A stretch of DNA of 64,000 nucleotides from Rhodanobacteraceae bacterium (GCA_016713135.1 JADJPR010000006.1:1-64000), one strand, 5' to 3'; positions 12,301-21,277 are shown, counted from the first letter of the stretch. The notes: generated by a model from the sequence alone, not told the origin. Translations and numbers: made by a program.

Positions 12301-15300
12301 CCCAAGCCAAGCACCTCGAATACTTCCGTCCGGATATTGCCCGCTTGATCGACGGCGACGACTCGGTGCTCCTCGTTTCGTAGTTCCTGGGGCTTCAGAT
12401 TGAAGTCTATTTCGGGAACAAATGCGCTCTCATATCTGACACGCTCAATCCAGGGCGATGATCCGTCTCGTGGTCTGGACTCCAACCGAACATGGTCGAA
12501 ACCTTGATCAACGGCATTCAATCTGACCGTGCCATATGATCTGCGTGTCACGGTTGGGTTGGGCAAACAATCAGTGATCGCCGGCGGGTTCTCCGTGATC
12601 TCCAGATCAGGCAGCGAATTGTCGATCTCGACCACGAAACTGCGGCCGGCAAAACTGATGCGGTAGGTTCCGTCCGGCAACGGCGAGCCATCCTGCGCTC
12701 TACCCTCCCACCGCCACTCGAAGCGACCGGATAGCGGATGCTGGAGTCGTTCGGTCTGAAGCAGAGTGCCGTTCCCGGATTCAATCCGAACATCCAGTTC
12801 AATCGCCGACCGGATCTCGTACCGCAGGGTCAATCGATCCTTGACGCCATCCCCGTTCGGCGAAATGTGCCTGAGGTCAGCCTGTACCGTTCCCAGCGCC
12901 TCGGCGTCGAACCAGACCAACTCCTTCACCGTCTGCGCGATGTTTCCAGCGCGATCCACCACTCGCAGACGCAGGCGATAACGACCAGGTGCCGGCGGCG
13001 ACCACGATCCGATCACCTGATCGTCCACCGCCTCGGTCCCGTCCAGGACCCCGGTCCACACACCGCCGGACTCAAGCTGGTACTCGAGCAGATAGGAGTC
13101 CAGGTTCTGATCATCCGCGCTGATGCGCACGACCATGGTGCGCAGGGCCTCGACGTACTCCAGGTCCAGTCGCGCGAAGCCGTTCCCGCGGTTGGAGAGT
13201 GCATGGACGTATTGCTGAGGACATCCGCCAAAGCTATCTCGGCGGAACACCGTGCTGAGCCCGGAACTGCGATAGGGGAAATGCTCCGCGATCTCGATGG
13301 TCGATTCCGACGGCAACAAGGGCCAGCGCTCGGCGCCGCGCTCCAGCGCGATCCCGTCCTGCTCCCCGAGCAGTTGCAACTCACCTTCGATCCAGCCACG
13401 CGGACTGAAGTCACCAAGATCGCGCACCTGACCGCTTGCGACTTCGATCAGCAGACCGCGGCTACCCAACACGTAGATGTTGCTGCCTTCGAACTTCTCG
13501 ATGGAGACCGGTTCGGGGTTCTGGTAGGCCTCGAAGCGCGCAGCCACATGGGTCTCATCGGGCGACCAGTGAAACTCGAACACACCCCGCCCCATCGGCA
13601 TGTCTGGAATCCGCGGTGGGACGTCAGTTGGCACCACGTCGGAAAGATCGACGTCAAGCTCGGTGCCAGCGCTCAGATCGCGAATCCTTGCGCGGGCTTC
13701 GGCGCCCCAACTCATGATCAGATATCGCCCGGAAGGGCTGACGTCAGCGGCGAGGTTCGCCAGCGACGTCTCAGACGTGACGATGGCCGTCACCGCGCCT
13801 GTGCGCTCATCGATGCGCAATATCTGCACAGCGGTTGGGCGCCAAAGGGACTGCGCACCCGGCGACCAGTAGAATGCTCTGTCGACCCGGCTATAGGAGA
13901 ACCGTGCGGCTTTCCAGATTTCATCATCCAATCGAGGAATGCGATCGATGAGGGTGCCACCTGCGGGTCCCACCAGATGGACGCCACTGTGCGAGGACAC
14001 GAGGACACGATCGGTTCCGAATGTGTACGCCTTCTGGAAATCCGGGCTAACGGAGTCCCAGCGTGACCCTTGTCCCGTGCTGGGTGACCATCCGACCACA
14101 CCGCTCGGTTCCGCCTCGAAAATCAGGCTTCCATCCAGGAGACGGCCAACGTATTTCTTTGCACCATGGCCAATGACTGTCGGTGGCTGCAAGATCGATC
14201 CGCTGTCGACATCGACCGCGGCCAGTTCCAGTCCTTCTGCCGATAGGGCGGCGACAGCGACGGTGTGTTCGTCAAGCAATCCGACCGACGTGAATCCCCA
14301 GGAATTCGGGAATGCCGACGTCGGCAGCAGCAGGCGCGCGCTGCCATCAAAACCATATCGATAGAGGCCTGACTGTACCCCCAGGCCACCGGCGCGGAGC
14401 ACGAAGTCCAATCCATGCATGCCGGTGATTTGATCGAAATGGGTGCTGACCCCGCAGTCCAGTGACTCCACCAGGGCATTGCCATCGCGTGCGGCAAGCA
14501 CCAGCGGGCGACGATTGGTGTCGAGGACCAACGGGAGGCGCTTCAACAACTGGCCAGTTGCGCTTTCCAGACGCACTTCATAACGATCATCGAGTGCGCG
14601 CCGCCCATCCCCCCGGCGGCCGTCCCAGACGCCGCCCAACTGGGCCACTACGGAGCCATCCCCGTAAGACAGCACTTCTTCGCCCCAGGACGTCAGCACC
14701 CGCACCCGGGCCGCCGCCGGTGGCGTCAGGCGCGCGACGATCTCGGTCTGGTCAGCGCGTCCGTCCCCGTTGGGCGAGAAATAGGGTTCGGTGACGTAGA
14801 AGTCGGGATCGGTCGTGTCCAGATCGAGGATCGCCCGGTTGTCGTCCTCTCGCCCCTCGGCGATAGCGTTCGCCCTGTCGGCAGCCAATTCGATGCGCAG
14901 GGCGCCATCGGGCCGGATGAATTCGAACTCGACCGCGCGCTCTGCGCCGGGCTCGAGGTCCACTACAGCCTGGGAAGGCGCCAGCGGCGTCGACGGCGCA
15001 CCGTCGGCAGCTAGCCGGTGAAGTTCGATTGCGGTACTGGGCACCGGTTGCTGACCGGTATTGCGCAAGGTCGCCGTCAACCGGACGCTCGCGCCCGGGG
15101 CCGGCTGAGCGGGCGTCAGGCGGGTATCGATGGCGACCAGTTGCAGGTTTGGCAGGCTCAGCACCTGCATTAGCTGCAGCGCAAGATTGTCGCCCTCGTT
15201 GGTCTCGGTCACCTCCGTGCCGACGTCTATGCGGGCGACCAGTTGTCGCGCGTATGGGCCGCTGAGCGCAGGTGTCTGCAGCGTCAGCAGTTGACTGGCG

Positions 15301-18300
15301 CCCGGCGTCAATCCGGCTGCTACACGCACCGACCCGAGACTCTGGAAGTCCGTGCTTCCAGCGGGTGCCGCAGCGAATTCAACGGAAAAGGCCGACGCAG
15401 CGTGCGCACTGTCATTGACCACGGTCAGGCCGAGTTGGGCCGTCGTGCCTTCCAGCGCCGGGTCGGGGACGATCTGCCAACCGCCCGCCACCGCCTTCAG
15501 ATTGGGCAGAGTGGAGGCCAGGACTTCGAAGCCTGTCTCGGCCTGATTGTTGCCTTCGTTGATCTCGACGACCTGGTCCAGCGCATCGATCCGCGCCATC
15601 AGCGCGCTGGCACCGGCAAGATCCGGTACCCACTGGACCAGCCTCTGGATCGACCCGCCTGCCGGTACCTGGACATCCTGATCCGCCAGTCGTGAGGTGC
15701 TGCCGTCGGAGCGTCGTACGTCGACCTGCAGTCTCGCCGTCGGCGAATCGCTGGTACCGAGGTTGCGCAGCGTGACGGCGAATTCCGCCGGAGTCCCCGT
15801 CCGCATGCCAGCGGGCGCCACGATGTCGGCGGGCAGCACCGCCAAATCGACGGTCGCGGTTCGCTGGATCACCGCCTCGGCCCGATTGTTGTCCTCCCTC
15901 GCCTCGGCAATCCCGTTGTCGGGATCGATCAGGACCACGATGCGGGAGACGTCGGCGTCGGTCAGTTGAACCGATTCATCGATGGCGACCCGGGATTGCG
16001 CCGCCACCATTCGGGAGACCGTGTGCAAAGGCAGCAGCTCGCCGAAGCGGTATCCGTGAATGCGGATGGCCGCGTTGTCCACCGCAGTCAGGCCCAGGTT
16101 CTCCACGGTAAAGCGCACCGACACGGCCTGCGGCACGGAGGTCACCACGTTGGGCACCAGGTCCACCTGGGCGTCCTTGACGGCGAGATCAGGTGTGACA
16201 GGCGGACTGGCGAGGTTCACCATGCGTTCGGCGGTGTTGTTGGTCTCGTCCAGTTCCTCGATCAAACCCGTGGAATCGACGCGGATGCGCAAACGGTATT
16301 CCCCTGGCGAGAACGACGAGGTTTCCCAGGTCAGTTGCAGCGGGACCGCCACGCCGCCAGCGAGGGGCGGTGATTGTTCCACTCCGGCCAGCATCTGCCA
16401 CGGGCCGCCAGAGACTGTCTGCAGTTCTACGATCAGGCTGCTGGCCGGAGCTGGCTGGACGCCCGCATTGTGCACATCGAATCGAATTGTGACTGCCTGC
16501 CCCTGCACCGGCAGTTCGGGCTGAAGGCGCACGTTGCCGTCCACTCGCAGATCCGGGCGAGAGTCCCGGCGAAAGAACAACAACGCTTCCGCCGTGGCAG
16601 CCACACTACCGCCCCAGCTGCCGTCGGCCAGCTGTTGCCCGGCAAGCCAGGCACGGCCCAGGTGCAGCCGGCTGTCCGCATGCATGCCGGCGAGACTCAG
16701 GGCATTCAGGGCCAGCGCCGTCTCGAACGGCGTGGCGCCTGCGCTTTCCCCGAAGCCCCCGTCGAGTTGCTGCCAGCGAAAGACTGCCTCGCCCTGCCCA
16801 TTCACCCCAGCGCTGGCCAGTGCAGCGACCGCAGTCACGGTGGAGAGAAACTCGCAGGTACCGGCTTGGGCGCCCCAGCAGTTGGACGTGGCGTTCCGCC
16901 CCGCCATCAGGCTCGCGACGGCGTGATCAATCACCGCCGGCAAGACTGACTCCGGTTCCACGCTGCGTGCGTGAGCCAGTGCCTGCACCGCCAACGCGGT
17001 GTCCAGGATGGCAGACTTGTGATCTCCCGCCAGCCCAAAGCCTCCGTCTGCCTGTTGCATCGCGACCAGCCCCTGCAACAGCAGGCGCCGACGCGCCGGC
17101 GGCAGATCCGGAACGCGCAGTAGCGCGGCCAAGTGCTCCATCGTCTGGGCATTCCACCCCTCGAGCCGGGCACGCGCGGCGGCAACCACACCGTTTTGCG
17201 ACGGGTCGGCTGAGAGAGCCGAGAGCGCCCGCAGGCTGTCGGGAATCCGCGAGGACGCCTTGTCCTGCCAGAGGTCTTCAGCGCGACGATCCAGCAGGAA
17301 CTGGGTCGCAGCGGCCAGATCGAGACTCGGCCTCGGTGCCGCGTCCGAGCCGATACTCTGCGGTGATCCCGCCATGGGCTGGACCGAGGCGGCCTGGATA
17401 CCCAGGACCAGACGCGCCCGGCCACCCGACAGTGCAGCGAAACGGCTCTGCGCCTGGGCTCGCAGGAGTTCAAGTCGATCAAGTTCCGCAGCCCCCGCCG
17501 GGTACCCCGCGGGTTCCAGGGAAACCAGGGCGGCATTGAATTCGCGCTGCGCCTGGTCATGCGCGGGAACACGCGGACCCAGCACCGAAAGGAGGTCCTG
17601 CGAGGTCACCCAGCGTTCTTCGCCTTGGACCGTCCGGCCGAGTTCCGGCAACTCGGTGCCCTGGAGGTCATCGGTCAGCAGATAGCGTGCAGGCGGAACT
17701 TCTGTTGCCGGAATGAAACCAGCCAGATAGAGGTCCAGCGGCCCGAAGCCATCCCTGACCTTGACCTGACGCCAGCGCTGCGCTTCAACCGCCTGCCAAC
17801 GCGCGCCGAGCATCACAGACGCATCGGAGTCGAATCGGGACGACCAATGGCTGGCCTGCGTCGCCAACGGCGACCCTTCGATCTGCATGGGCACGTAAGA
17901 CGCCCACTGGTGCATGACTTCGTGCATCAGCGTGTCCAGCAGGCCGTCGTATTCGACTGCCGTGAAACTCACCGGCAGGATCGCGTCATCCAGGTCGATG
18001 ACTGCTTTCAGCCGCTGTGCTCCGCCAAACTGCGCACGCAGGTCCAGCATCGGTCTGCCGATGCCCTGCACATCGTTGTGTACCTGCCAATGGAGACCGT
18101 AGATCAGATTGCCCAGATCCACCTGCATGGTTGGCGCGACAATGATGAAATCGTAGTGGTCTCCGAGTTCTTCCAGGACCAGGGATGCAATTTGCTGCCT
18201 TGCCTGGGCATTGAGTGCGCCGTCCGGGAGCCTGCTGTTGTAGGAAGCGTTGGCTTGGACGCGCAGCAGGTTTCCGGAGCGCCCGGCAAGCGTGAAGTCC

Positions 18301-18428
18301 GTGCTGCCGCTCTTGCTCGCCTGCAGCTCTCCGGCTTCCGGAATGACCACATCTTCCGAACCCGCGATTGCGCACAACCCCCAGCCGAGAGCGGCCAGAG
18401 CCAGGGCTCCCTGGAAGACGCGATTCAC
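6318..18428 (-). CDS. Giant exported multidomain protein: HExxH domain, alpha/alpha toroid, CARDB, FlgD-like, propeller and FN3 modules
   Basis: The 4036-residue open part starts at a GTG overlapping the stop of the upstream gene (GTGA), a sign of coupled translation. The order is: signal peptide (1-23); a metallopeptidase-like domain with HEVMHQW near 168; a toroid of QQADGGFG, QLDGGFG and LADGSWGG repeats (about 370-620), as in terpenoid-cyclase or A2M folds; five CARDB domains (about 624-1200); FSPNGDG FlgD-like segments near 1216, 1856 and 2643 around a TolB-like propeller; Ig-like repeats with D-TPP motifs; and six FN3 domains (about 3029-4000), one with a discoidin-like insert. It is probably a cell-surface or secreted adhesin or protease. 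The substrate is unknown, and zinc binding is inferred from HExxH alone. The frame ends at a probable frameshift near 6362-6370, not at the natural C-terminus. Confidence 0.85.
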   Translation of the reverse strand: MNRVFQGALALAALGWGLCAIAGSEDVVIPEAGELQASKSGSTDFTLAGRSGNLLRVQANASYNSRLPDGALNAQARQQIASLVLEELGDHYDFIIVAPTMQVDLGNLIYGLHWQVHNDVQGIGRPMLDLRAQFGGAQRLKAVIDLDDAILPVSFTAVEYDGLLDTLMHEVMHQWASYVPMQIEGSPLATQASHWSSRFDSDASVMLGARWQAVEAQRWRQVKVRDGFGPLDLYLAGFIPATEVPPARYLLTDDLQGTELPELGRTVQGEERWVTSQDLLSVLGPRVPAHDQAQREFNAALVSLEPAGYPAGAAELDRLELLRAQAQSRFAALSGGRARLVLGIQAASVQPMAGSPQSIGSDAAPRPSLDLAAATQFLLDRRAEDLWQDKASSRIPDSLRALSALSADPSQNGVVAAARARLEGWNAQTMEHLAALLRVPDLPPARRRLLLQGLVAMQQADGGFGLAGDHKSAILDTALAVQALAHARSVEPESVLPAVIDHAVASLMAGRNATSNCWGAQAGTCEFLSTVTAVAALASAGVNGQGEAVFRWQQLDGGFGESAGATPFETALALNALSLAGMHADSRLHLGRAWLAGQQLADGSWGGSVAATAEALLFFRRDSRPDLRVDGNVRLQPELPVQGQAVTIRFDVHNAGVQPAPASSLIVELQTVSGGPWQMLAGVEQSPPLAGGVAVPLQLTWETSSFSPGEYRLRIRVDSTGLIEELDETNNTAERMVNLASPPVTPDLAVKDAQVDLVPNVVTSVPQAVSVRFTVENLGLTAVDNAAIRIHGYRFGELLPLHTVSRMVAAQSRVAIDESVQLTDADVSRIVVLIDPDNGIAEAREDNNRAEAVIQRTATVDLAVLPADIVAPAGMRTGTPAEFAVTLRNLGTSDSPTARLQVDVRRSDGSTSRLADQDVQVPAGGSIQRLVQWVPDLAGASALMARIDALDQVVEINEGNNQAETGFEVLASTLPNLKAVAGGWQIVPDPALEGTTAQLGLTVVNDSAHAASAFSVEFAAAPAGSTDFQSLGSVRVAAGLTPGASQLLTLQTPALSGPYARQLVARIDVGTEVTETNEGDNLALQLMQVLSLPNLQLVAIDTRLTPAQPAPGASVRLTATLRNTGQQPVPSTAIELHRLAADGAPSTPLAPSQAVVDLEPGAERAVEFEFIRPDGALRIELAADRANAIAEGREDDNRAILDLDTTDPDFYVTEPYFSPNGDGRADQTEIVARLTPPAAARVRVLTSWGEEVLSYGDGSVVAQLGGVWDGRRGDGRRALDDRYEVRLESATGQLLKRLPLVLDTNRRPLVLAARDGNALVESLDCGVSTHFDQITGMHGLDFVLRAGGLGVQSGLYRYGFDGSARLLLPTSAFPNSWGFTSVGLLDEHTVAVAALSAEGLELAAVDVDSGSILQPPTVIGHGAKKYVGRLLDGSLIFEAEPSGVVGWSPSTGQGSRWDSVSPDFQKAYTFGTDRVLVSSHSGVHLVGPAGGTLIDRIPRLDDEIWKAARFSYSRVDRAFYWSPGAQSLWRPTAVQILRIDERTGAVTAIVTSETSLANLAADVSPSGRYLIMSWGAEARARIRDLSAGTELDVDLSDVVPTDVPPRIPDMPMGRGVFEFHWSPDETHVAARFEAYQNPEPVSIEKFEGSNIYVLGSRGLLIEVASGQVRDLGDFSPRGWIEGELQLLGEQDGIALERGAERWPLLPSESTIEIAEHFPYRSSGLSTVFRRDSFGGCPQQYVHALSNRGNGFARLDLEYVEALRTMVVRISADDQNLDSYLLEYQLESGGVWTGVLDGTEAVDDQVIGSWSPPAPGRYRLRLRVVDRAGNIAQTVKELVWFDAEALGTVQADLRHISPNGDGVKDRLTLRYEIRSAIELDVRIESGNGTLLQTERLQHPLSGRFEWRWEGRAQDGSPLPDGTYRISFAGRSFVVEIDNSLPDLEITENPPAITDCLPNPTVTRRSYGTVRLNAVDQGFDHVRLESRPRDGSSPWIERVRYESAFVPEIDFNLKPQELRNEEHRVVAVDQAGNIRTEVFEVLGLGVHSARLVGLPVSGPSWHVPGRGQVLTPVMTWPRAAPPSAMLLGVMARSTEGWQLEFREPAGNWQSLPYSLVTPGDVPSPERSCFHGDETWLRVELPPLPGRAEFRMRRQIGGNMLQSNEFRVERDPEGGPPISSGGSANGDGGDLCTRVGTSVVSTHLGVPPLPFAQPASVHWFDSRNGSTVQLPLIPRPAGQLIAVDISGLPIGEHVLQVNYTDGSSQTTTVGRSTESPPAPTVERPQPNNRLCIGDPASVTGRIDHPFVEGISAQIGSDHGFWVGREPGRESDFQILPRPDQLPGLRNAAPIDWQIETWEQVGLPEGPATLRVRSLFCERYSPAVERPVVVDARVLMQSPVVGRSLDHLRPPTTMANGIAQSSYRFSPSLGQTVWVAAQAYEEISAQATLHAVGSRPVLTDLGWAGEWTEAGPALVDLGSRGPLTGALQWQWDGRNTQGQVLEGEYIVVLVSHDDCGHERKDLVPVRVDDTPPQVQWLEPAPGSALTLFQPLRARAQDQVMAQVEFSYSALVGNGQWLNIATQPTSARGPRDYAHDWYNHVAAGTYRLRFRARDEVGLESQADIEVQVPERSPLTLAAELNNELISPNNDGILESTILSLSLGRPALVSVRVLDATGVTRKTLADSVTLNGTQSLTWNGRDQTETPVPDGAYRVALRVVDPVQPAHFEEAEFQVAVDTTPPQLVMRAPAGAFSNGRGALTLEVEEAHPLGAEVSSNPPMPGLLAQHEGGGVLELALLDDDVAEGSYTLSIQAQDRAGNRSQLSHAFTLDRTPPGVSIDTPGPDAVLSRTSGPIAVRVRIDDSHPDGRMLELRQGDSRVALIASETGVGSGPWTAAWAGVEPDGAYTLRVTASDRAGNQGLVDVSVVLDNTPPVARIDSPSAGASVGASFAVTGSATDANFDRFELDLAEPAQPPVFQRVAEGSEPADGLLATVLSPATDGVYLLRLRVHDRAGHVSEVFREVRVDTLPPPAPTQLRVARTGPRDARLSWTAPSPAGDVAGYRLLRNAQVVAEPSGLEHVDTELSEGMHRWQVRAIDAAGNESSPSNQVSLAIDTTPPEVALYAPFNGSRIGGTVAITGRAFSRDDFERWELRVVRNGQPAVVLASGTAAVLNAELVRWNTQGFDGPASLQIEAWDISNNAAVREVGLTIDNQPPAAPVGLVASEAGTSDVQLTWTPNTEADLHGYLVYRGARLLQGDPGGNPLLLAIATPDWLDEDVGDGGFQWRVQAIDTTGNLSAFSDPVSLTRTGRPPRVRLVRPLDGERFDTRVPVRGTSADLDLAEVQFEFRADGASVWTPFGPMFAVPPFDSIFEPAPQAYGFFDLRARSLDQEGLSDPAPPSVRIEHRDLQAPPTPANLRVLVDGEQAMLDWDPVNAQDLASYEVQRAAPGGEFVTVGVVPSPTVAHVDGSLTDGEYRYRIRAVDTSGNQSPAGAAVNARVFSVEVEQPYTPTLETATEWRVRSVVSGQVVADLQSASGSAALPEQAVAAGQWLPLQTLLEPGLSTLTVRVRDGVGNRSKPFESQVLRSERPPAPSNVAATVNAHQVNLSWQMPAYPRPVSFRVFRDGSAREPDAAQTPQSAAELRAQGTPRALPRLIDGASSTGESIDLSGGGVSVLVQLAEPVIVTAFEIQLDAPQAPIALAVEGEWLGNWVRLPATLTDEPGTLSASLGQPYRSQQFRLRLSAADPSVYLREIVVRVRPTQSATSLQETLTDGRYRYRIAAVNQDAFESAQSDPADVVVGDIVPPPAVVLSGQVQGADAQLQWTESNAPDLAAYQVLRGSTPIASITNLANRSYTDSGLPNGAYGYRILAVDQAGNAAPSNQVVLSVDVGTMPAPIGLVVDALPGGGALRLTWQPGTGSNPVYYGVLRSPAEAGPFEQIGDSEVTTYDDEGLVNGTRYYYRVRAFDVIGNGSPESNTASGVPVYADAPVVTPAFHFPTRYGRSVVIPRPTSVIAGRGQPGSIVHVGTGTTSSRQAVIPTKP

Positions 18429-18814
18429 GGCGCCTCCGACTTGGACTTGACCCTCACCGTCTGGATGTCCAACGCCACCACGGGAGGGGCGGGTGGCGGC
18501 TTGTCCGTGATCCGCAAGGAAGTCCGCCCCAGGGAATCGAGGAAGATGCGAACGGTCGTGCCCGGTTCGTGGATGGCCATGAACACCGCGGAATCCGAAC
18601 TCACCTGAGTCAATCGCCATTCACCCGAGGCCACGGACTCGCCACGCAGCAGAGCCTGCTCTGCGCCGTCGATCTTCACCACCGCGATGCCTTCATTCGC
18701 GTCGCAGGCGAGCAAGCGCGGCGCTTCCGGGGTGCCTGCCATCGTCCCCGTTGACGCCACCAGGAACACGCCCCAGAGAGCCAGGCAACGGTAACGCTCC
18801 GCATGCGGGCTCAT
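18425..18814 (-). CDS. Small exported protein of unknown function (129 aa)
   Basis: I chose the ATG at 18814 because AGGAGA sits just upstream and the frame then starts with a signal peptide (MSPHAERYRCLALWGVFLV, cleavage near TMAG). The mature part is about 100 residues with alternating strands (LLACDANEGIAVVKIDG, EWRLTQVSSDSAVFMAI) and a Pro-rich patch PPPAPPV near the end. It has no cysteine pair or membrane segment beyond the signal. It lies 10 bases after the DUF11 gene and its stop overlaps the start of the giant gene, so the three are surely cotranscribed. It may be a partner or periplasmic helper for the giant protein's export. No family was recognised. Confidence 0.8.
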   Translation of the reverse strand: MSPHAERYRCLALWGVFLVASTGTMAGTPEAPRLLACDANEGIAVVKIDGAEQALLRGESVASGEWRLTQVSSDSAVFMAIHEPGTTVRIFLDSLGRTSLRITDKPPPAPPVVALDIQTVRVKSKSEAP

Positions 18815-18824
18815 CGCGTATCTC

Positions 18825-21167
18825 CTATGCCAATCGACTTCTTGAAGCGGCGAGCAACATTCCGAGGCCGAGTACCAGCATCGCCAGCGGTCCGGGTCCT
18901 GGGACCTCGTGTGCCGTATCAGCCACTGTGAACCGGGCGTTCGCCGCGTTGTTCGCGGGCTGGTGATCGGGCGATCGCGACGTGGCCGTAGCGCTGAGCT
19001 GGCTGATTCCGGGACTTCCACCATAGAAGCGCAGTCGTAGCTCGTAGGCAGAGAGCGCCGCCATCGGCCCCGGCCAGCGACAGCGCACGAGTCCGCCCCG
19101 CCCGGTCTCGGGCGTTTGACAATCTGCACCGGGTGCGTCGATTCCGCTGAAGCGCAGGTCCGGATTCAGCGTCAGGCGCAACTCGGAATCCTGTGCATCG
19201 CTCGGACCGAGGTTCTCCAGTCTTGCCAGTGCCTCTGTGATCTCGCCTACGGACACGCTGGAATCAAGCGGCGCAAGCGATGCGCGCAAGTCGGCCGTAG
19301 CGGTGACGGCCGCCATTGCCGTGCCCAGGTTGTTCGTTTGGTTGTCATCGCTGGTCGCCGAGGCAGCGGACAGCTGTGCGATCAACGTGGTCGGCGGAGC
19401 GATCGAGGGGTGCACACGCAATCGCGCCAGCAGCCGGCGCACGCCGGCTGCTGGCGTCATTCCGATCCAGACGCATTCCAGTGGAGCAGAACCAATGCAG
19501 CTTCCGCCTTCACCTGGATCGGCGCCGTCCAAGATCGCGCCTTCAGGGATCGTGAGTTGCACCCGCGGATCCCGGGCATCGCTCGGGCCATGGTTTCGGA
19601 GATCGGCGTGGATCGTCCAGAACTCGCCCGCCTGGACCGGGTCTGGACTGGAGTCGATATCGAGCGCGATGTCCGCCAGCGTCTGCACTGGCATGGATAT
19701 GATCGACTCGTTGTCGCCCGGATTCGGATCGGAGGTATCCGCATCCGCTGAGATCGGCACCGTCAACGACGCAACGGCGGACGACGCCAATTCTGCAATC
19801 AGCGAAGCCCGACGTACGACACCTGGTGCGGTCCCGCCGGTCCAGCGGCAGGTCACCGTTGCGCCCAACGTGCAGTCGCCCCCGGGCGCCACCGCCGAGA
19901 TTGCGTGCGCGGCCGAAGGAATGACGAAGTTCAGTTCGAGATCGTTCGCGTCTGACGGCCCCGAATTGCGCGCTGAGGCCTCGATGCCGAAAGGCTCGCC
20001 GGCGATCGCAGGCACCGCTGGCTCCGCCAGAACCTGCAGATCTGCCATCGTTGCGATTGTCGTTTGCGCAGTTGCAGTGTTGTTTGTCGGGTCCGGGTCG
20101 CTGGTGTCCGCATCTGCCTGAGTTGCGGTCAACAGGACCGAATTCGCTGCGCTTTGCGGGGAAGTCCGCACGACGAGCGCTACTTCACGCATTCCGGCCG
20201 CCGCCAGCGCACTTGCCCAGCTGCAGCGCACGCGGGCTGCGATCACTGTGCAGACACCCCCGTCATCTGCTTGGGCACTCGCCAGACTGCCATCCGGCGG
20301 CAGATCCGAGGTCAGTTCGAGTCCGCTGGCGGGCGCAGGTCCGCTGTTGCGCACTTCGATGTGAAAAGTGATGGATTCCCCCGCTATGGCCGGGTCAGGC
20401 GTATCGAGCATGGAGACGGAGACATCCGCGCCCGCCACCTCTCCGACGATGCGAAACAGCAAATCAGGGCTGACGCCTCCGCCAACTCCGCAATGCGTCT
20501 GCGGTCGGAAGTCCGTGCACCCGGTCCCGAAGCCATCGGCGGGGTTTCGCCATGCCGCTTCCGATCCCGTCCGGATGCTGCGATTGGACCAGAAGTGCTG
20601 GCCGTGCGTATTCGCATTCTGGTGAGTCTGCACCTCCAACCAGAAGCGCCCTGCCGGCACCAGACAAGGGGAAGGCAATGCGAGCACGAAAGAGCCAGAC
20701 TCATCCGTCGTCGGGACCAGCCGCTCGTAGCTGCACCCCGCCAGCACCGATCCGGGGAGATCCGGATTGCCGATCCCGACGCTGTTGGTGCGAATGAAAA
20801 CCGACACCTGTGCACCGCCCGCCAAGCCGGACGTGCCTATCGTCTGAACCTCGTGTACCCACCAGGCGACTTCCGGCGGGACCACGAAGTCATCCGCGGC
20901 GGACGCATCAAATGGATCAAGTCCGGATTCGAAATCCTGATCCGGGGTTCCGTTGCCGGATGCGGCATCGAACTGATCGTGCAGGATGATCTTGCTGCCC
21001 AGCGTCTCCGGCGCAAATCCTGTGGCTTCCGCGGCTATCCGCGGCAGGCTTGCCCACGCTGCGTCACCCGCAAGCCATGCCAGCAGGATGAGCACGCTCG
21101 GCCCGCCTGCCCATCGTCGGGCGCAGCAGCGACCAATGGCCCCGATAGTCCCCCATGCTCCCCGCAC
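18825..21167 (-). CDS. Exported DUF11-repeat protein with PEP-CTERM-like tail (780 aa)
   Basis: GTG start at 21167, then a basic n-region and hydrophobic core (VLILLAWLAG). A second in-frame GTG near 21095 is possible. Residues about 45-235 form a cysteine-containing domain that reads like a lectin- or proprotein-type beta sandwich. Four DUF11-type Ig repeats follow, each opening with a D-[LVI] strand and a conserved NSGP or HGPSDA turn (RNSGPAPAS, RNSGPSDAND, RNHGPSDARD, ENLGPSDAQD). The C-terminus has the three-part sorting layout VPGPGP, hydrophobic helix, then a weakly basic end (SRSRLA), like PEP-CTERM or IPTL-CTERM anchors. It would be a surface-anchored adhesin-like protein and is first in the operon with the giant protein. 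No exosortase is visible here. Confidence 0.85.
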   Translation of the reverse strand: MRGAWGTIGAIGRCCARRWAGGPSVLILLAWLAGDAAWASLPRIAAEATGFAPETLGSKIILHDQFDAASGNGTPDQDFESGLDPFDASAADDFVVPPEVAWWVHEVQTIGTSGLAGGAQVSVFIRTNSVGIGNPDLPGSVLAGCSYERLVPTTDESGSFVLALPSPCLVPAGRFWLEVQTHQNANTHGQHFWSNRSIRTGSEAAWRNPADGFGTGCTDFRPQTHCGVGGGVSPDLLFRIVGEVAGADVSVSMLDTPDPAIAGESITFHIEVRNSGPAPASGLELTSDLPPDGSLASAQADDGGVCTVIAARVRCSWASALAAAGMREVALVVRTSPQSAANSVLLTATQADADTSDPDPTNNTATAQTTIATMADLQVLAEPAVPAIAGEPFGIEASARNSGPSDANDLELNFVIPSAAHAISAVAPGGDCTLGATVTCRWTGGTAPGVVRRASLIAELASSAVASLTVPISADADTSDPNPGDNESIISMPVQTLADIALDIDSSPDPVQAGEFWTIHADLRNHGPSDARDPRVQLTIPEGAILDGADPGEGGSCIGSAPLECVWIGMTPAAGVRRLLARLRVHPSIAPPTTLIAQLSAASATSDDNQTNNLGTAMAAVTATADLRASLAPLDSSVSVGEITEALARLENLGPSDAQDSELRLTLNPDLRFSGIDAPGADCQTPETGRGGLVRCRWPGPMAALSAYELRLRFYGGSPGISQLSATATSRSPDHQPANNAANARFTVADTAHEVPGPGPLAMLVLGLGMLLAASRSRLA

Positions 21168-21194
21168 GACACGTCCCGGAATTCCCCCACGCGG

Positions 21195-21223
21195 AGATTA
21201 GTCTCGTTTATGCATATGTGCAA
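21195..21223 (-). promoter_or_regulatory. Sigma-70-like promoter of the DUF11/giant-protein operon
   Basis: On the minus strand TTGCAC (21223-21218) is followed after exactly 17 bases by TAATCT (21200-21195). This would give a leader of roughly 20 bases before the GTG at 21167. The surrounding 60 bases are the only AT-rich part of the intergenic region. Two TGCAAAC copies just outside the -35 (about 21219-21235 on plus) could be an operator. Confidence 0.55.
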
Positions 21224-21248
21224 ACGTCTGCAAACTTGCGTGTACGTC

Positions 21249-21277
21249 TTGACGCAGGCTGCGCGCACAAGCTTTAC
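21249..21277 (+). promoter_or_regulatory. Possible promoter of the Myb-like gene
   Basis: TTGACG, a 17-base spacer, then CTTTAC. The -35 is near consensus and the -10 is poor. It points towards the gene at 21368 and is divergent from the operon promoter 30 bases away. Confidence 0.3.
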
